Origin: Vibrio gallaecicus
GTDB taxonomy: Bacteria; Pseudomonadota; Gammaproteobacteria; Enterobacterales; Vibrionaceae
Assembly: GCF_024347495.1 (NCBI RefSeq)
Contig: NZ_AP025490.1
Location: forward strand, 620,001 to 684,000
Length of the DNA stretch: 64,000 bases
Direction of reading: 5' to 3'
Part shown: positions 33,186-42,710 of the stretch, in pieces
Numbering within the stretch: position 1 is the first letter of the stretch
Layout: every line of letters starts with the position of its first letter
Program-made: the position numbers and the translations under genes
Notes under the pieces: model-generated
What the model was told of the DNA's origin: nothing
Seen by the model: the letters and a program-made list of their open reading frames with translations, nothing else
The model's database searches: none

Positions 33186-35271
33186 CTTCAGACTGTTGTT
33201 CCCTGGCTTTTCTAGATTTCTTTTCAACTGACTTGAGGTAATCATAGATAGCGATTTGTGAGCGTAGTTTTTTTCTATTTCCACGCGGAACATAGCTATT
33301 GCTCATCTCTTTATCGATCCACCTAGCCTTAACTGTATCGGTAAAATGAATATTTACAATATCGATGATGCGTTGTTTCAAACGTCCATCACGTATTGGT
33401 GTTGTCACTTCAATACGGTGGTCGATATTCCGAGTCATCCAATCGGCAGAAGATATATAGACTTGTGGATCACCATCATTGTGGGTAATTAGAACTCGCG
33501 GGTGTTCTAGAAAACGGTCAATAATGCTGATTATTTTTATGTTTTCGCTTACCCCTTCAACTCCAGGAACGAGTGAGCACATACCGCGGATGATCATTCT
33601 AATATTTACGCCAGCGTTACTCGCACTATATAGCTTATTGATTAACCCTTTATCGACAAGATTGTTTACCTTTAATGTTATTTGAGCTTTCTTGCCAGCT
33701 TCTGCATTTGCTATTTCACCATCAATCAGTTGATAGAGTTTTTTTCGAGAGTTACGAGGGGAAACAATTAAGTGGTCGAATTTAACAGGGCGGTAAGGGT
33801 TTTCAATGTAGCCAAAAACATTTCGCACTTCATTTGTGAGGTCTTGATCTGCAGTGAGTAATGAAAAATCAGTATAGATACGAGCGGTTTTTTCGTGAAA
33901 GTTGCCCGTACCAATGTGAGCATATCGTGTGATTTCTTGATTTTCACGGCGGCTAATCAAAAGTAGCTTAGAGTGTATTTTTAGCCCTGGTGCTCCGAAA
34001 ATAACTTGAACCCCCGCATCAGTTAAAATCCGTGACCATTCAATATTGGCTTCTTCATCAAAGCGCGCTTGCAGCTCTACAACAACGGTTACATTTTTGC
34101 CATTGTGGACAGCATCAATAAGCGAATTCATTAACTTTGAATTTTTAGCCACGCGGTAGATATTGATCTTAATGCTGATCACTTTTGGATCAAAGGAGGC
34201 CTGACGAACTAATTCAGTGATGTGATCAAAAGTATGATAAGGATAATAAAGTAAAATATCTTGTTCTCGTATTGCATCGAAATTATTGTCAAAGTTATCG
34301 AAATCAGCGCAAGTCATCGGTGGTAACGGTTTATTTTCTAAGTACTCACGCCCAACATTGGGAAATCCAATAAAATCTTTGAAGTTATGGTATCGACCGC
34401 CTGGAATTAAACTGTCGTAGTTTGAGATACCAAGTTTTTCGCACAAGAAACTAAGCATGTTTTTAGGCATGGTTTCTTCATAAACGAAACGAACTGGCAT
34501 CGCACTTAAGCGTTGGGCGACGCCTTCTGACATTTGTTCTAAAAGACTGTGCTCAACTTCAAACCCTAGGTCATATTCTGCATCCCGAGTCATTTTCATG
34601 GCGTAGCAATTTAGCTCGTCATAATCGAAAAAACCTTTAAAAAGATCCTCGATACAGTAACGAATAATATTATCTAGCAGGATGATGGTTTTACGTCGTT
34701 TCCCCTTTTGTTCAGGGACCATGACAAACCTTGGTAGATGATCGGTAGGAATTTCAATGAGAGCGTATTTAGATTGTTCTTCTTTTTGGAGTTCTACGGT
34801 GAGGTAAGCGTATTCATCGGTTAAAAATTGGAGTAAATCGATTTCATCAGTCATCAATAAAGGAGTGATGTGCGGCTGAACTTCTTTTTTGAAATACTTA
34901 CGAATCCATTTCTTTTGGAAGTCGTTAAGTTGGGTTTCGTTGACTAGGAATATGTGGCGCCTTGCCATTTCAAGGATTAGCTCATTGTAGAGGTCATCAA
35001 ACCGTTGGTTGAGCCGAAGTACTTTGGTTTGCATCTTGGTAAGCAGGTGCTTTGAATTATCGTTAATACCGTGTTCTTGGTTTATTAATATTCTACGTTT
35101 AACATTGGCAAATCTGACTTTGTAAAACTCGTCTAGGTTGTTGGAAAAAATCCCTAAAAATCTTATACGCTCAATCAGTGGAACGGTTTTATCAGCTGAT
35201 TCTTGCAAGACTCTTTCATTAAAGGATAACCAGCTCAGTTCTTTTTCGATGTAGAGTTTTTCAGCGTTCAT
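33172..35271 (-). CDS. ppk: Polyphosphate kinase 1
   Basis: The 699-residue protein begins [22 protein letters not shown], the PPK1 N-terminal domain. It contains the catalytic region [20 protein letters not shown], where the first His is autophosphorylated. It makes polyphosphate from ATP at the inner membrane. It is divergent from pstC across a 200-base region with a Pho box, so phosphate control of both is plausible. The C-terminal tail is charged and overlaps the ppx start. Confidence 0.96.
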   Translation of the reverse strand: MNAEKLYIEKELSWLSFNERVLQESADKTVPLIERIRFLGIFSNNLDEFYKVRFANVKRRILINQEHGINDNSKHLLTKMQTKVLRLNQRFDDLYNELILEMARRHIFLVNETQLNDFQKKWIRKYFKKEVQPHITPLLMTDEIDLLQFLTDEYAYLTVELQKEEQSKYALIEIPTDHLPRFVMVPEQKGKRRKTIILLDNIIRYCIEDLFKGFFDYDELNCYAMKMTRDAEYDLGFEVEHSLLEQMSEGVAQRLSAMPVRFVYEETMPKNMLSFLCEKLGISNYDSLIPGGRYHNFKDFIGFPNVGREYLENKPLPPMTCADFDNFDNNFDAIREQDILLYYPYHTFDHITELVRQASFDPKVISIKINIYRVAKNSKLMNSLIDAVHNGKNVTVVVELQARFDEEANIEWSRILTDAGVQVIFGAPGLKIHSKLLLISRRENQEITRYAHIGTGNFHEKTARIYTDFSLLTADQDLTNEVRNVFGYIENPYRPVKFDHLIVSPRNSRKKLYQLIDGEIANAEAGKKAQITLKVNNLVDKGLINKLYSASNAGVNIRMIIRGMCSLVPGVEGVSENIKIISIIDRFLEHPRVLITHNDGDPQVYISSADWMTRNIDHRIEVTTPIRDGRLKQRIIDIVNIHFTDTVKARWIDKEMSNSYVPRGNRKKLRSQIAIYDYLKSVEKKSRKAREQQSEDEQS

Positions 35272-35408
35272 AAATCATCCTGATTGTCCTGACGAGAGTT
35301 GGGGTATCAAATTATAAAAATAAGCAGAATATGTGATTTTTATTACGGTATTATTTCATTCTACAATTTGCATAAAACTTATCACTATTTTCAGTTATTT
35401 AATGCAGG

Positions 35409-35447
35409 CTGTAATATAATTGTCATGTGATAGACATATTATGACAA
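35409..35447 (+). promoter_or_regulatory. Pho box and -10 of pstC, with an outward half-site toward ppk
   Basis: CTGTAAT (35409-35415) and TTGTCAT (35420-35426) are direct repeats with a four-base spacer. A TATTAT -10 (35437-35442) follows exactly 10 bases later. On the other strand another TTGTCAT (35447-35441) faces ppk, with an imperfect partner. The pstC site is strong; control of ppk from the same place is inference. Confidence 0.8.
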
Positions 35448-35472
35448 TAGCTCAAAAAAGGTAGATAGACAC

Positions 35473-37692
35473 ATGGCTCCAGCCGGATTTTCATTGAAAG
35501 AACGCGATAAAAAAAGATGGTTGAAAGATCGACTTGTTCGCTTTTCAGTGACTTGCGGCGGCGTTAGTGTGTTAGCGGCTTTAGTTTTAATTTTCGTGTA
35601 CCTCGCTATCGTTATATTGCCTGTATTTACTGATGCTGGGCTACAGACTGCGCAGGCTGAAAAATCTATTCACGTAGAGCAACCTATTGCTCTTTCTATT
35701 GACGAATACGGCAAGCACGCATTTACTGTTGAACAGTCTGGTTCTGTTCAGTTTTGGGATCTTGAAGCGCAAGGCAGTGATCCTTATTTCACACAATCCA
35801 TTATTGATAGCCCTATTGTATTTTCTCGTTCGATTGCGTCTGACAATTGGTATGCATTTGCGAACAATCAGGGGCACATTCAGTTTTTCTCTCCTGAATA
35901 TAGTGCACCTCTGACTCAAAAAGAAAAAACGACCACTCCAACCATTGAACTTTTACAAGCATCTCAAAGTTTGGTTGCATTTTCTCCACCTGAAGCTTCA
36001 ACTATTATTCAACAATTTACATTTTCTTTGGACAGCCGAAACTTAACCATCGCAGCTCAATTCTCTGACTTACGTTTATTGATTAAGTCTTATGTTGTTA
36101 ACCCTGCTGGTGAGTTTTCCGAAACCTCAAGCCAATGGCTTTCTGATGAGTTTGGTTATCAGGATCAAATTCAACTGACTCCTGATGGCCGAACCTTGTA
36201 TTTAAGGGACGGCTCTGATTTAGCAGTATTAACGAATAGTGATACTGGATTCAATATCCGTGAAGTTATCGATTTAAGTTTGAATGATGAAAAACACGCG
36301 GTGAAAACCTTTAATTTACTGTCGGGTGCGTATTCATTACTGGTGACTCATATTGATGGTCAAGTGTCTCAGTGGTTTGATGTGTTGAATGATGAGAAGC
36401 GCTCTCTTACTCATATTCGTGATTTTCAATTAGCTGAAGCTGTGCAGTTTATTTTGCCAGACACTTATCGCAAGGGCTTCTATAGCTTTTATAAAAACGG
36501 CACAGTGCAGAGTCACTACACGACCAGTGAAAAGTTACTGATGTTTGAAAGAGCATTTGATAAATCCCCTCAACTGGCTGCGATGTCTAATAACGAATTA
36601 CATTTAGCGACTTTTAGTGACAATAAAATCAGTGTTGCTAAGGTCGATAATGAATACCCTGAAATATCTTTTTCTTCGTTATGGCAAAAGGTTTGGTATG
36701 AAAGCTATCCAGAACCTCAATATGTTTGGCAATCTACTTCTGCTAGTGATGATTTTGAAGAGAAATTCAGTCTAGTTCCAATCACTTTCGGCACGCTAAA
36801 AGCCGCGATGTATGCGATGCTTTTTGCTGTTCCTATTGCGGTTCTTGGGGCAATTTACACCGCTTATTTTATGTCGCCTCGAATGAGGAGGGTAGTAAAG
36901 CCGTCTATTGAATTAATGGAAGCCCTACCAACCGTTATCATTGGTTTCTTGGCTGGTTTATGGTTTGCTCCCATTGTTGAAACCCATTTAACAGCTGTAT
37001 TTTCTTTACTCATACTGCTGCCGTTGAGCACATTAGTGGTTGGTTTGGTGTGGTATTATCTGCCTGAAAATATTACTGGTAGATTCCCCAATGGTTGGCA
37101 TGCATTGATATTGATTCCGATGCTAATTATTACGACATTGCTGGTGTTTGTTTTTGGAAGCCAAATAGAGACTCTCTTCTTTAATGGAGACTTACGATTA
37201 ATGTTGGCTAATTATGGTATTGATTTTGACCAGAGAAATGCACTCGTTGTCGGCTTTGCAATGGGTTTTGCTGTTATCCCTACAATATTCACTATCGCTG
37301 AAGATGCCATATTCTCTGTACCGAAACACCTTTCTGATGGGTCACTTGCTCTCGGTGCTACTGCATGGCAAACCTTAATATATGTCGTACTACTAACTGC
37401 TAGCCCTGGTATTTTTTCAGCAGTAATGATGGGGCTAGGGAGAGCTGTAGGTGAGACTATGATCGTACTTATGGCTACAGGTAATACACCTATTATGGAT
37501 TGGAATATTCTAGAAGGGATGAGGACGTTATCTGCAACAATCGCGGTAGAACTTCCTGAGTCTGCAGTGGGAAGCTCTCACTTCCGTCTATTGTTCTTAG
37601 CTGCTTTGCTACTTTTCATATTCACCTTTGCTGTAAACTCTGTTGCAGAGTGGGTAAGGCAGCGATTAAGAGATAAGTACCGTGCCTTATAG
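35473..37692 (+). CDS. pstC: Phosphate ABC transporter permease PstC with large periplasmic domain
   Basis: The 739-residue protein is more than twice the length of E. coli PstC (319). One membrane helix (about 25-50) is followed by some 390 periplasmic residues with repeated beta-type blocks (SGSVQFWDLEAQG, DGQVSQWFDVLND, NGTVQSHYTT) that look like a beta-propeller. The normal permease core comes after about residue 445, with ELMEALPTVIIGFLAGLW and [13 protein letters not shown]. It forms the channel with PstA. Extended PstC proteins are known in Vibrio and Pseudomonas. The propeller call is inference from the repeats. Confidence 0.92.
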   Translation: MAPAGFSLKERDKKRWLKDRLVRFSVTCGGVSVLAALVLIFVYLAIVILPVFTDAGLQTAQAEKSIHVEQPIALSIDEYGKHAFTVEQSGSVQFWDLEAQGSDPYFTQSIIDSPIVFSRSIASDNWYAFANNQGHIQFFSPEYSAPLTQKEKTTTPTIELLQASQSLVAFSPPEASTIIQQFTFSLDSRNLTIAAQFSDLRLLIKSYVVNPAGEFSETSSQWLSDEFGYQDQIQLTPDGRTLYLRDGSDLAVLTNSDTGFNIREVIDLSLNDEKHAVKTFNLLSGAYSLLVTHIDGQVSQWFDVLNDEKRSLTHIRDFQLAEAVQFILPDTYRKGFYSFYKNGTVQSHYTTSEKLLMFERAFDKSPQLAAMSNNELHLATFSDNKISVAKVDNEYPEISFSSLWQKVWYESYPEPQYVWQSTSASDDFEEKFSLVPITFGTLKAAMYAMLFAVPIAVLGAIYTAYFMSPRMRRVVKPSIELMEALPTVIIGFLAGLWFAPIVETHLTAVFSLLILLPLSTLVVGLVWYYLPENITGRFPNGWHALILIPMLIITTLLVFVFGSQIETLFFNGDLRLMLANYGIDFDQRNALVVGFAMGFAVIPTIFTIAEDAIFSVPKHLSDGSLALGATAWQTLIYVVLLTASPGIFSAVMMGLGRAVGETMIVLMATGNTPIMDWNILEGMRTLSATIAVELPESAVGSSHFRLLFLAALLLFIFTFAVNSVAEWVRQRLRDKYRAL

Positions 37693-37790
37693 ATTATTTT
37701 ATTTATCTAAGACCTTAGAAAAGGTTACCTCTACACCTACCTTAATTTACTGTTTTGTAGGTTGCGCTATATCTACGAGCGAGCTTTGTG

Positions 37791-39482
37791 ATGATTAAAT
37801 GGTTTCGCTCCGGCTCTCCGTGGATTTGGTTAACGGGTGGTGCAGTCAGCATTAGTATGCTTTCTGTACTGGGGTTGATGTTATTGATTGGCTGGAAAGG
37901 GCTTACTTACTTTTGGCCTGCACCGCTATACCAGTGGCAGACTCAAGTCGATACTGAGTCTTTCGTCTCAGGGGTTGATGCCGATGTTTCGACTAATGAT
38001 GTACTGATTGGTCAACTTTATGAGCGTAAATATATACCTATCGAACAAATTTCAGGGGACCTAAGCCAATTCTCGGCGAAGAGCATCGAAAGCGGCTTTG
38101 TCCGTAGGTTAAGCATTAAAGTAGCGAATCGAGAGCTTTACCCTGCCGATTTTGTCGCCATTCTAGAAGTAGACCTACTTGAGCCTACAATGCCTAAAGA
38201 GTGGGCTGTTATTGAACGAAGCCGAGGTGGGTATTTCTTTGGCAAACCGGTCGGCTTTAAAACCGCATCAGGTATCCGCACACAAAATATTGATCAAGAG
38301 TTGTTACGTGGTTTAGCGTTTTCAGACACACTTCGAGATGAAACGTCGAGAATTGTAGATCAAGAAATCCGTGATATAAGCTGGCAATTAGAAAAGTTAA
38401 GGTTAGAAAAGCGTAAGCATCAACTGAATGAGCAGTTAACTGACGAATACCTCAGTTCCTATACATTGAAAAAGGAACAATTGAATAGTCAGTTAATGGA
38501 TGCCGAGTTACGTTTAGAGCAATTAAGAAAACAGCTGAATATCGAAGCTTTACTTGTCGTAGATATGACAGGGGAAACGGTTGAAATTCCACTTAGCCAT
38601 ATTTTAGATTATTGGTACCCGAACCAAATGACTTATCCTGAAAAGGTGACGCATTGGGGCAAGCAGGTTTGGAAGTTTTTATCGGAAAACCCTCGAGATT
38701 CTAACTCTGAAGGCGGCGTGTTCCCCGCAATCTTTGGCACGGTTTTACTGGTTATATTAATGTCGATCGTTGTGATGCCTTTAGGTGTTGTTGCAGCTAT
38801 TTATCTTCATGAGTACGCAAAAACGAATGCTCTGACACGAATAATCCGAATTGCTGTCATAAACTTAGCCGGAGTGCCTTCTATCGTTTATGGTGTTTTT
38901 GGGCTTGGTTTCTTTGTTTATACCATTGGTGGGTCAATTGATTCATTATTTTACACTGAGCGCTTACCGGCCCCGACCTTTGGTACTCCTGGGTTACTTT
39001 GGTCTTCACTTACTTTAGCAGTACTGACTTTGCCTGTAGTGATTGTGACGACAGAGGAAGGTTTAACTCGGATCCCAAGTGCTGTGCGTCATGGTTCATT
39101 GGCGTTAGGTGCGACACAATTTGAAACGCTGTGGCGGATTATTTTGCCTATGGCGAGCCCTGCTATTATTACGGGGTTAATTTTGGCAATTGCCCGCGCT
39201 GCAGGTGAGGTTGCACCATTAATGCTGGTGGGTGTAGTTAAGCTCGCATCGAGCCTACCTGTAGACAGCCAGTTCCCGTACATTCACCTAGACAGGAAGT
39301 TCATGCATTTAGGCTTCCATATTTATGATGTTGGGTTCCAAACATCTAATATTGAAGCTGCAAGACCACTTGTTTATGCGACTTCATTTTTGTTGGTTAC
39401 AGTGATTGTTGGGCTTAACTTAACGGCAATTAATATCCGAAATAACCTGCGTGAAAAGTATCGTACTTTAGGACAAGATTAA
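37791..39482 (+). CDS. pstA: Phosphate ABC transporter permease PstA with coiled-coil periplasmic insert
   Basis: About 563 residues, against 296 in E. coli. Both the GTG at 37788 and the ATG at 37791 are possible starts; I prefer the ATG. After one membrane helix (about 16-36) comes a periplasmic insert of some 270 residues. It includes a charged heptad-like stretch (about 180-250) rich in Leu, Glu, Lys and Gln. The permease core follows, with [17 protein letters not shown] and [15 protein letters not shown]. It probably pairs with the enlarged periplasmic domain of PstC. It lies about 100 bases after pstC. Confidence 0.92.
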   Translation: MIKWFRSGSPWIWLTGGAVSISMLSVLGLMLLIGWKGLTYFWPAPLYQWQTQVDTESFVSGVDADVSTNDVLIGQLYERKYIPIEQISGDLSQFSAKSIESGFVRRLSIKVANRELYPADFVAILEVDLLEPTMPKEWAVIERSRGGYFFGKPVGFKTASGIRTQNIDQELLRGLAFSDTLRDETSRIVDQEIRDISWQLEKLRLEKRKHQLNEQLTDEYLSSYTLKKEQLNSQLMDAELRLEQLRKQLNIEALLVVDMTGETVEIPLSHILDYWYPNQMTYPEKVTHWGKQVWKFLSENPRDSNSEGGVFPAIFGTVLLVILMSIVVMPLGVVAAIYLHEYAKTNALTRIIRIAVINLAGVPSIVYGVFGLGFFVYTIGGSIDSLFYTERLPAPTFGTPGLLWSSLTLAVLTLPVVIVTTEEGLTRIPSAVRHGSLALGATQFETLWRIILPMASPAIITGLILAIARAAGEVAPLMLVGVVKLASSLPVDSQFPYIHLDRKFMHLGFHIYDVGFQTSNIEAARPLVYATSFLLVTVIVGLNLTAINIRNNLREKYRTLGQD

Positions 39483-39483
39483 G

Positions 39484-40302
39484 ATGTTTTCGATTAATGA
39501 AACTTTGGGTTATCAAGCGCCATTAGACGTGCATAACCTAACGAAAGATGAAACCGCTATCTCGATAGAGAACTTGAACTTGTACTATAAAGAGACGCAA
39601 GCGCTTGACGATATTTCAATGAATATTCCTAAAGGGCAAGTGACAGCATTTATTGGACCTTCTGGGTGCGGGAAGTCGACATTGTTACGCTGCATTAATC
39701 GTATGAATGATTTAGTGGAAGGCTGTAAAGTTTCAGGAAAAGTGAAGCTTTATGGGAATAATGTTTATCACCCTAAGGTTGATGTCGCGACGTTAAGACG
39801 TCGAGTGGGTATGGTTTTTCAACGCCCTAATCCATTTCCTAAATCGATTTACGAAAATGTTGTTTATGGTTTAAGGCTACAAGGTGTTAGTAACAGCCGA
39901 GATTTAGATGATGCAGTAGAACGTTCTTTGAGAGCTGCAGCTTTGTGGGATGAAGTAAAAGATCGACTTCATGAAAATGCCTTTGGTCTATCTGGTGGTC
40001 AGCAGCAGCGTTTGGTTATTGCTAGAGCTGTTGCTATTGAGCCGGAGGTTCTTTTACTTGATGAGCCGACATCGGCTCTGGATCCTATTTCTACGTTAAC
40101 TATTGAAGAGTTAATTAACGATCTTAAGACACAATATACTGTAGTAATTGTTACGCATAACATGCAGCAAGCTGCCCGTGTTAGTGATCATACTGCCTTT
40201 ATCCATATGGGAAAATTGATCGAATACTCAGATACTGACTCTATCTTTACCTCGCCATTGAAAAACCAAACCGAAGACTATATTACAGGTAGGTATGGTT
40301 AA
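39484..40302 (+). CDS. pstB: Phosphate ABC transporter ATPase PstB
   Basis: The 272-residue ATPase has Walker [10 protein letters not shown], the PstB signature [14 protein letters not shown], Walker [13 protein letters not shown] and the switch His in [10 protein letters not shown]. It drives phosphate import through PstCA. It starts one base after the pstA stop. Confidence 0.97.
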   Translation: MFSINETLGYQAPLDVHNLTKDETAISIENLNLYYKETQALDDISMNIPKGQVTAFIGPSGCGKSTLLRCINRMNDLVEGCKVSGKVKLYGNNVYHPKVDVATLRRRVGMVFQRPNPFPKSIYENVVYGLRLQGVSNSRDLDDAVERSLRAAALWDEVKDRLHENAFGLSGGQQQRLVIARAVAIEPEVLLLDEPTSALDPISTLTIEELINDLKTQYTVVIVTHNMQQAARVSDHTAFIHMGKLIEYSDTDSIFTSPLKNQTEDYITGRYG

Positions 40303-40350
40303 TTTATTGGCATTATCTGTATCGGGAAATATTTAAACTAAGGAAAATAC

Positions 40351-41049
40351 ATGCAATTTGGTCGTCATATATCAGGGCAGTTTAATGTTGAACTAGAAGC
40401 TATTAGAACTCATGTGCTTACGATGGGTGGTTTAGTGGAACAACAACTGTCATTTGCGATGCAGGCACTTCACAAGGATGATGCTGATCTGGCAAATAAA
40501 GTGATACGTGATGATCATAAAGTGAATGCGATGGAAGTGTCCATTGATGAAGCTTGTACTCGAATTATTGCTAAACGTCAGCCTACCGCTAAAGATTTAC
40601 GTTTAATAATGGCGATCATCAAAACGATTACCGATCTAGAACGAATTGGTGATGTTGCCTCTAAAATAGCTCAAGGTGCGATAGAGATCCCTTCGACCAA
40701 AGAACAAAAATTTCATGTTTCGTTAGAGCCTCTTTGCCGTCAAGCAATCACCATGCTGCATCAAGTGTTGGACGCTTTTGCTCGTATGGATGTCGATGCT
40801 GCGGCAGAAGTTCATAAACTTGATGATAAGTTGGATGCGGAATACGAGGCTGTCATTAGACAATTAATGACGTATATGATGGAAGATCCTAAGAACATCC
40901 CAAATATTTTGCAGGTGATGTGGTCAGCCCGAGCGATTGAACGGGTGGGAGATCGTTGCCAAAATATCTGCGAATACATTATTTACTTTGTGAAGGGTAA
41001 AGATGTACGCCATCTAGGTGATCAAAGCCTAGATGACGCACTGAAGTAG
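40351..41049 (+). CDS. phoU: Phosphate signalling protein PhoU
   Basis: The 232-residue all-helical protein has the two PhoU repeats with metal-binding E/DxxxD motifs ([33 protein letters not shown]). It links transporter state to PhoR and represses the Pho regulon when phosphate is plentiful. It follows pstB after 48 bases and closes the cluster. It is convergent with the broken outer-membrane protein gene, nine bases away. Confidence 0.95.
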   Translation: MQFGRHISGQFNVELEAIRTHVLTMGGLVEQQLSFAMQALHKDDADLANKVIRDDHKVNAMEVSIDEACTRIIAKRQPTAKDLRLIMAIIKTITDLERIGDVASKIAQGAIEIPSTKEQKFHVSLEPLCRQAITMLHQVLDAFARMDVDAAAEVHKLDDKLDAEYEAVIRQLMTYMMEDPKNIPNILQVMWSARAIERVGDRCQNICEYIIYFVKGKDVRHLGDQSLDDALK

Positions 41050-41058
41050 ATTTTAACT

Positions 41059-41555
41059 TTAGAAGCGAATAATTGCACCAAGGTTAACATTGATAGTTGT
41101 GTCATACGGCACAAAGGTCTTATTGTGATCAAAGATATTCATATCAACACCAGCTCGTAGTCCAAGCATTGGTGTCGCTTGGTACACGTAGGCACCGCCT
41201 AGGCTTAATCCATGTGCTGTCTTCTCTTCAACTTCGCCATTGCGCGTTTTGGTTCCGTCATAACTCGCTACACCGATCTCAGCTTGAAAACCGTGGGTCT
41301 GGTTACTTCCAAACATATTTTGGATACCAACTCGGTACGCATCGACAGTTTCATCGTATCGATCGCTGTCATACCAAAGGTGAGAATAGCTTAGGTAAAC
41401 CGCCCCTAGATTTGCCACATCAGTAATACCTGCTTGCATTCCAAACCATGATAGGAACCAATTTTTAGTTCTGGTGAAAGGTGTAAACCATTAGCATGAA
41501 CAAGCATTGGGCAAGAAGTTAGAGCTGTAATAAGAAGTGCTGTTTTGAATTTCAT
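41059..41555 (-). pseudogene. Small outer-membrane beta-barrel protein, frameshifted
   Basis: The gene starts MKFKTALLITALTSCPMLVHA, a clear signal peptide, with ATG at 41555. The frame holds to about 41445 (PELKIGSYHGL) and then runs to an early stop at 41406. The -1 frame begins near 41447 (MQAGITDVANLGAVYLSYSH) and continues to a C-terminal NVNLGAIIRF, a typical barrel end with a final Phe. Adding one G to GGTTTGGAATG would give GLGMQAG and one frame of 165 residues. The protein would be an eight-strand-type barrel of a family I do not recognise. A real mutation and a sequencing error are both possible. Confidence 0.75.
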
Positions 41556-41699
41556 ATTGATACCACTGAGATCTGTGGCCAACCATGGCAAGGTGAATAT
41601 CCATATAGGTGAACGGCTTTGATGCAACTTAGGTCCGTTCAACTTAGTTAATTAATTTGATTAGGGTTTCCCCCACCATCCTTAGTAGGGGAGAGAGTG

Positions 41700-42575
41700 T
41701 TACTTAAAGTTGTATTGAATACCTACGCCGCCAGAGACATCAGAAGATGAATACTTCCCAGATGTTTCATAATTCAATGTACCAGATACACTAAGTTTCT
41801 CGTTGATACCATATGCTCCACCCAGTGCTAATGCTTCTTTAGAACCTGCAAATCCTACACCTGCTCCAATCGCGAACTCGCCGTTGGTGACAAAAGGTCT
41901 TGCGTTAGTTACAGCATGTATACTTGCTCTAATCCCATCCATTTGTTCTTGGTGCTCATTGAATTTTTGATTGTACTCTTCCGCCATTGCTTGAAAGCCA
42001 AGCTCTAAATCAGAACTACGTTCAGCTTCAGTTGGTCCCGAAATATCAGGTACATCGATATCATCTCCTTCAATAGGGTTTGATGGCGTCGTTGGCTGCG
42101 GTCTCTCAGGGCTATTATCAACAGGTGGTTGAGTAGGCTCTGGTAACGTTGGTTGAACTGGCAACTGTGGCTGAGTTGGTGTTTGTTCAATTGGCTGCGT
42201 TGGTTTTGGCAGCTCAATAGGGTTACTAGGCTCTGGTAATGTTGGGTGCTCTGGCAATACAGGCTGAGTTGGTGTTTGCTCAATTGGCTGCGTTGGTTTT
42301 GGCAGTTCAATAGGGTGACTAGCGTCTGGTAATGTTGGTTGAACTGGTAATACAGGCTGAGTCGGAGTCTGCTCAATTGGCTGCGTTGGTTTTGGCAGTT
42401 CAATAGGGTGACTAGCGTCTGGTAACGTTGGTTGACCTGGTAATACAGGCTGAGTCGGGGTTTGCTCAATTGGATTAACTGCGTCAACCCAAACTGGATT
42501 TTGTATGTCGTTTTGAGCTAGAGCAGGAAGAGAAAATAGGCTTGCTAGTGATGCTGCGATAATTGACTTTTTCAT
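41700..42575 (-). CDS. Short YadA-anchor protein with Pro-rich repeats
   Basis: The 291-residue protein has a signal peptide (about 1-20). Three complete and one partial 31-residue repeats follow (from residue 35; unit start PIEQTPTQPVLP), rich in Pro, Thr and Gln. Next come an acidic linker, a short predicted coiled coil (EEYNQKFNEHQEQMDGI) and a C-terminal segment with four beta-strands (FAIGAGVGF, EALALGGAYGI, LSVSGTLNY, VSGGVGIQYNF). That last part fits the trimeric YadA anchor, with its typical G-rich strands and final aromatic plus Lys. It would be a very small trimeric autotransporter with a Pro-rich stalk. Function unknown; surface display is inferred. Confidence 0.75.
   Translation of the reverse strand: MKKSIIAASLASLFSLPALAQNDIQNPVWVDAVNPIEQTPTQPVLPGQPTLPDASHPIELPKPTQPIEQTPTQPVLPVQPTLPDASHPIELPKPTQPIEQTPTQPVLPEHPTLPEPSNPIELPKPTQPIEQTPTQPQLPVQPTLPEPTQPPVDNSPERPQPTTPSNPIEGDDIDVPDISGPTEAERSSDLELGFQAMAEEYNQKFNEHQEQMDGIRASIHAVTNARPFVTNGEFAIGAGVGFAGSKEALALGGAYGINEKLSVSGTLNYETSGKYSSSDVSGGVGIQYNFK
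42126..42473 (-). repeat. 93-bp coding tandem repeats
   Basis: Units at 42473-42381, 42380-42288 and 42287-42195, and a partial unit at 42194 to about 42126, each encode 31 residues starting PIEQTPTQP. Units 1 and 2 are the most alike, which suggests recent duplication. The unit length is a multiple of three, so changes in copy number would keep the frame. Confidence 0.9.
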
Positions 42576-42618
42576 TGATTACACTCTCAATAAATTTAAT
42601 ATTGAGCATCCTTACTAC

Positions 42619-42661
42619 GTTTAATATGGTTGACTCCGTGTCGATGGAGTAGATATTAAAC
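42619..42661. promoter_or_regulatory. Nested inverted repeat upstream of the YadA-like gene
   Basis: GTTTAATAT (42619-42627) pairs with ATATTAAAC (42653-42661). Inside it ACTCC (42633-42637) pairs with GGAGT (42646-42650). It lies 44 bases upstream of the YadA-like start and 50 bases past the LysR stop. It could be an operator, a structured leader or a terminator of the LysR gene without a T tract. Confidence 0.45.
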
Positions 42662-42710
42662 AGAGTATTAATTTTAGGCTAAGTAGATATTCGTATCTCT
42701 ATAATAAGCG

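Noticed and set aside
33186..33293. A 36-residue N-terminal extension of Ppx
   Set aside because: It lies wholly inside the ppk coding sequence, while the ATG at 33185 gives the usual Ppx length.
42126..42473. A CRISPR-like array
   Set aside because: The repeats are 93 bases, contiguous, in frame and encode a Pro-rich protein. There are no spacers and no cas genes.
42005..42487. A 160-codon frame overlapping the repeat gene
   Set aside because: It is the shadow of the 93-base repeats in another frame. The main frame has a signal peptide and a recognisable C-terminal domain.
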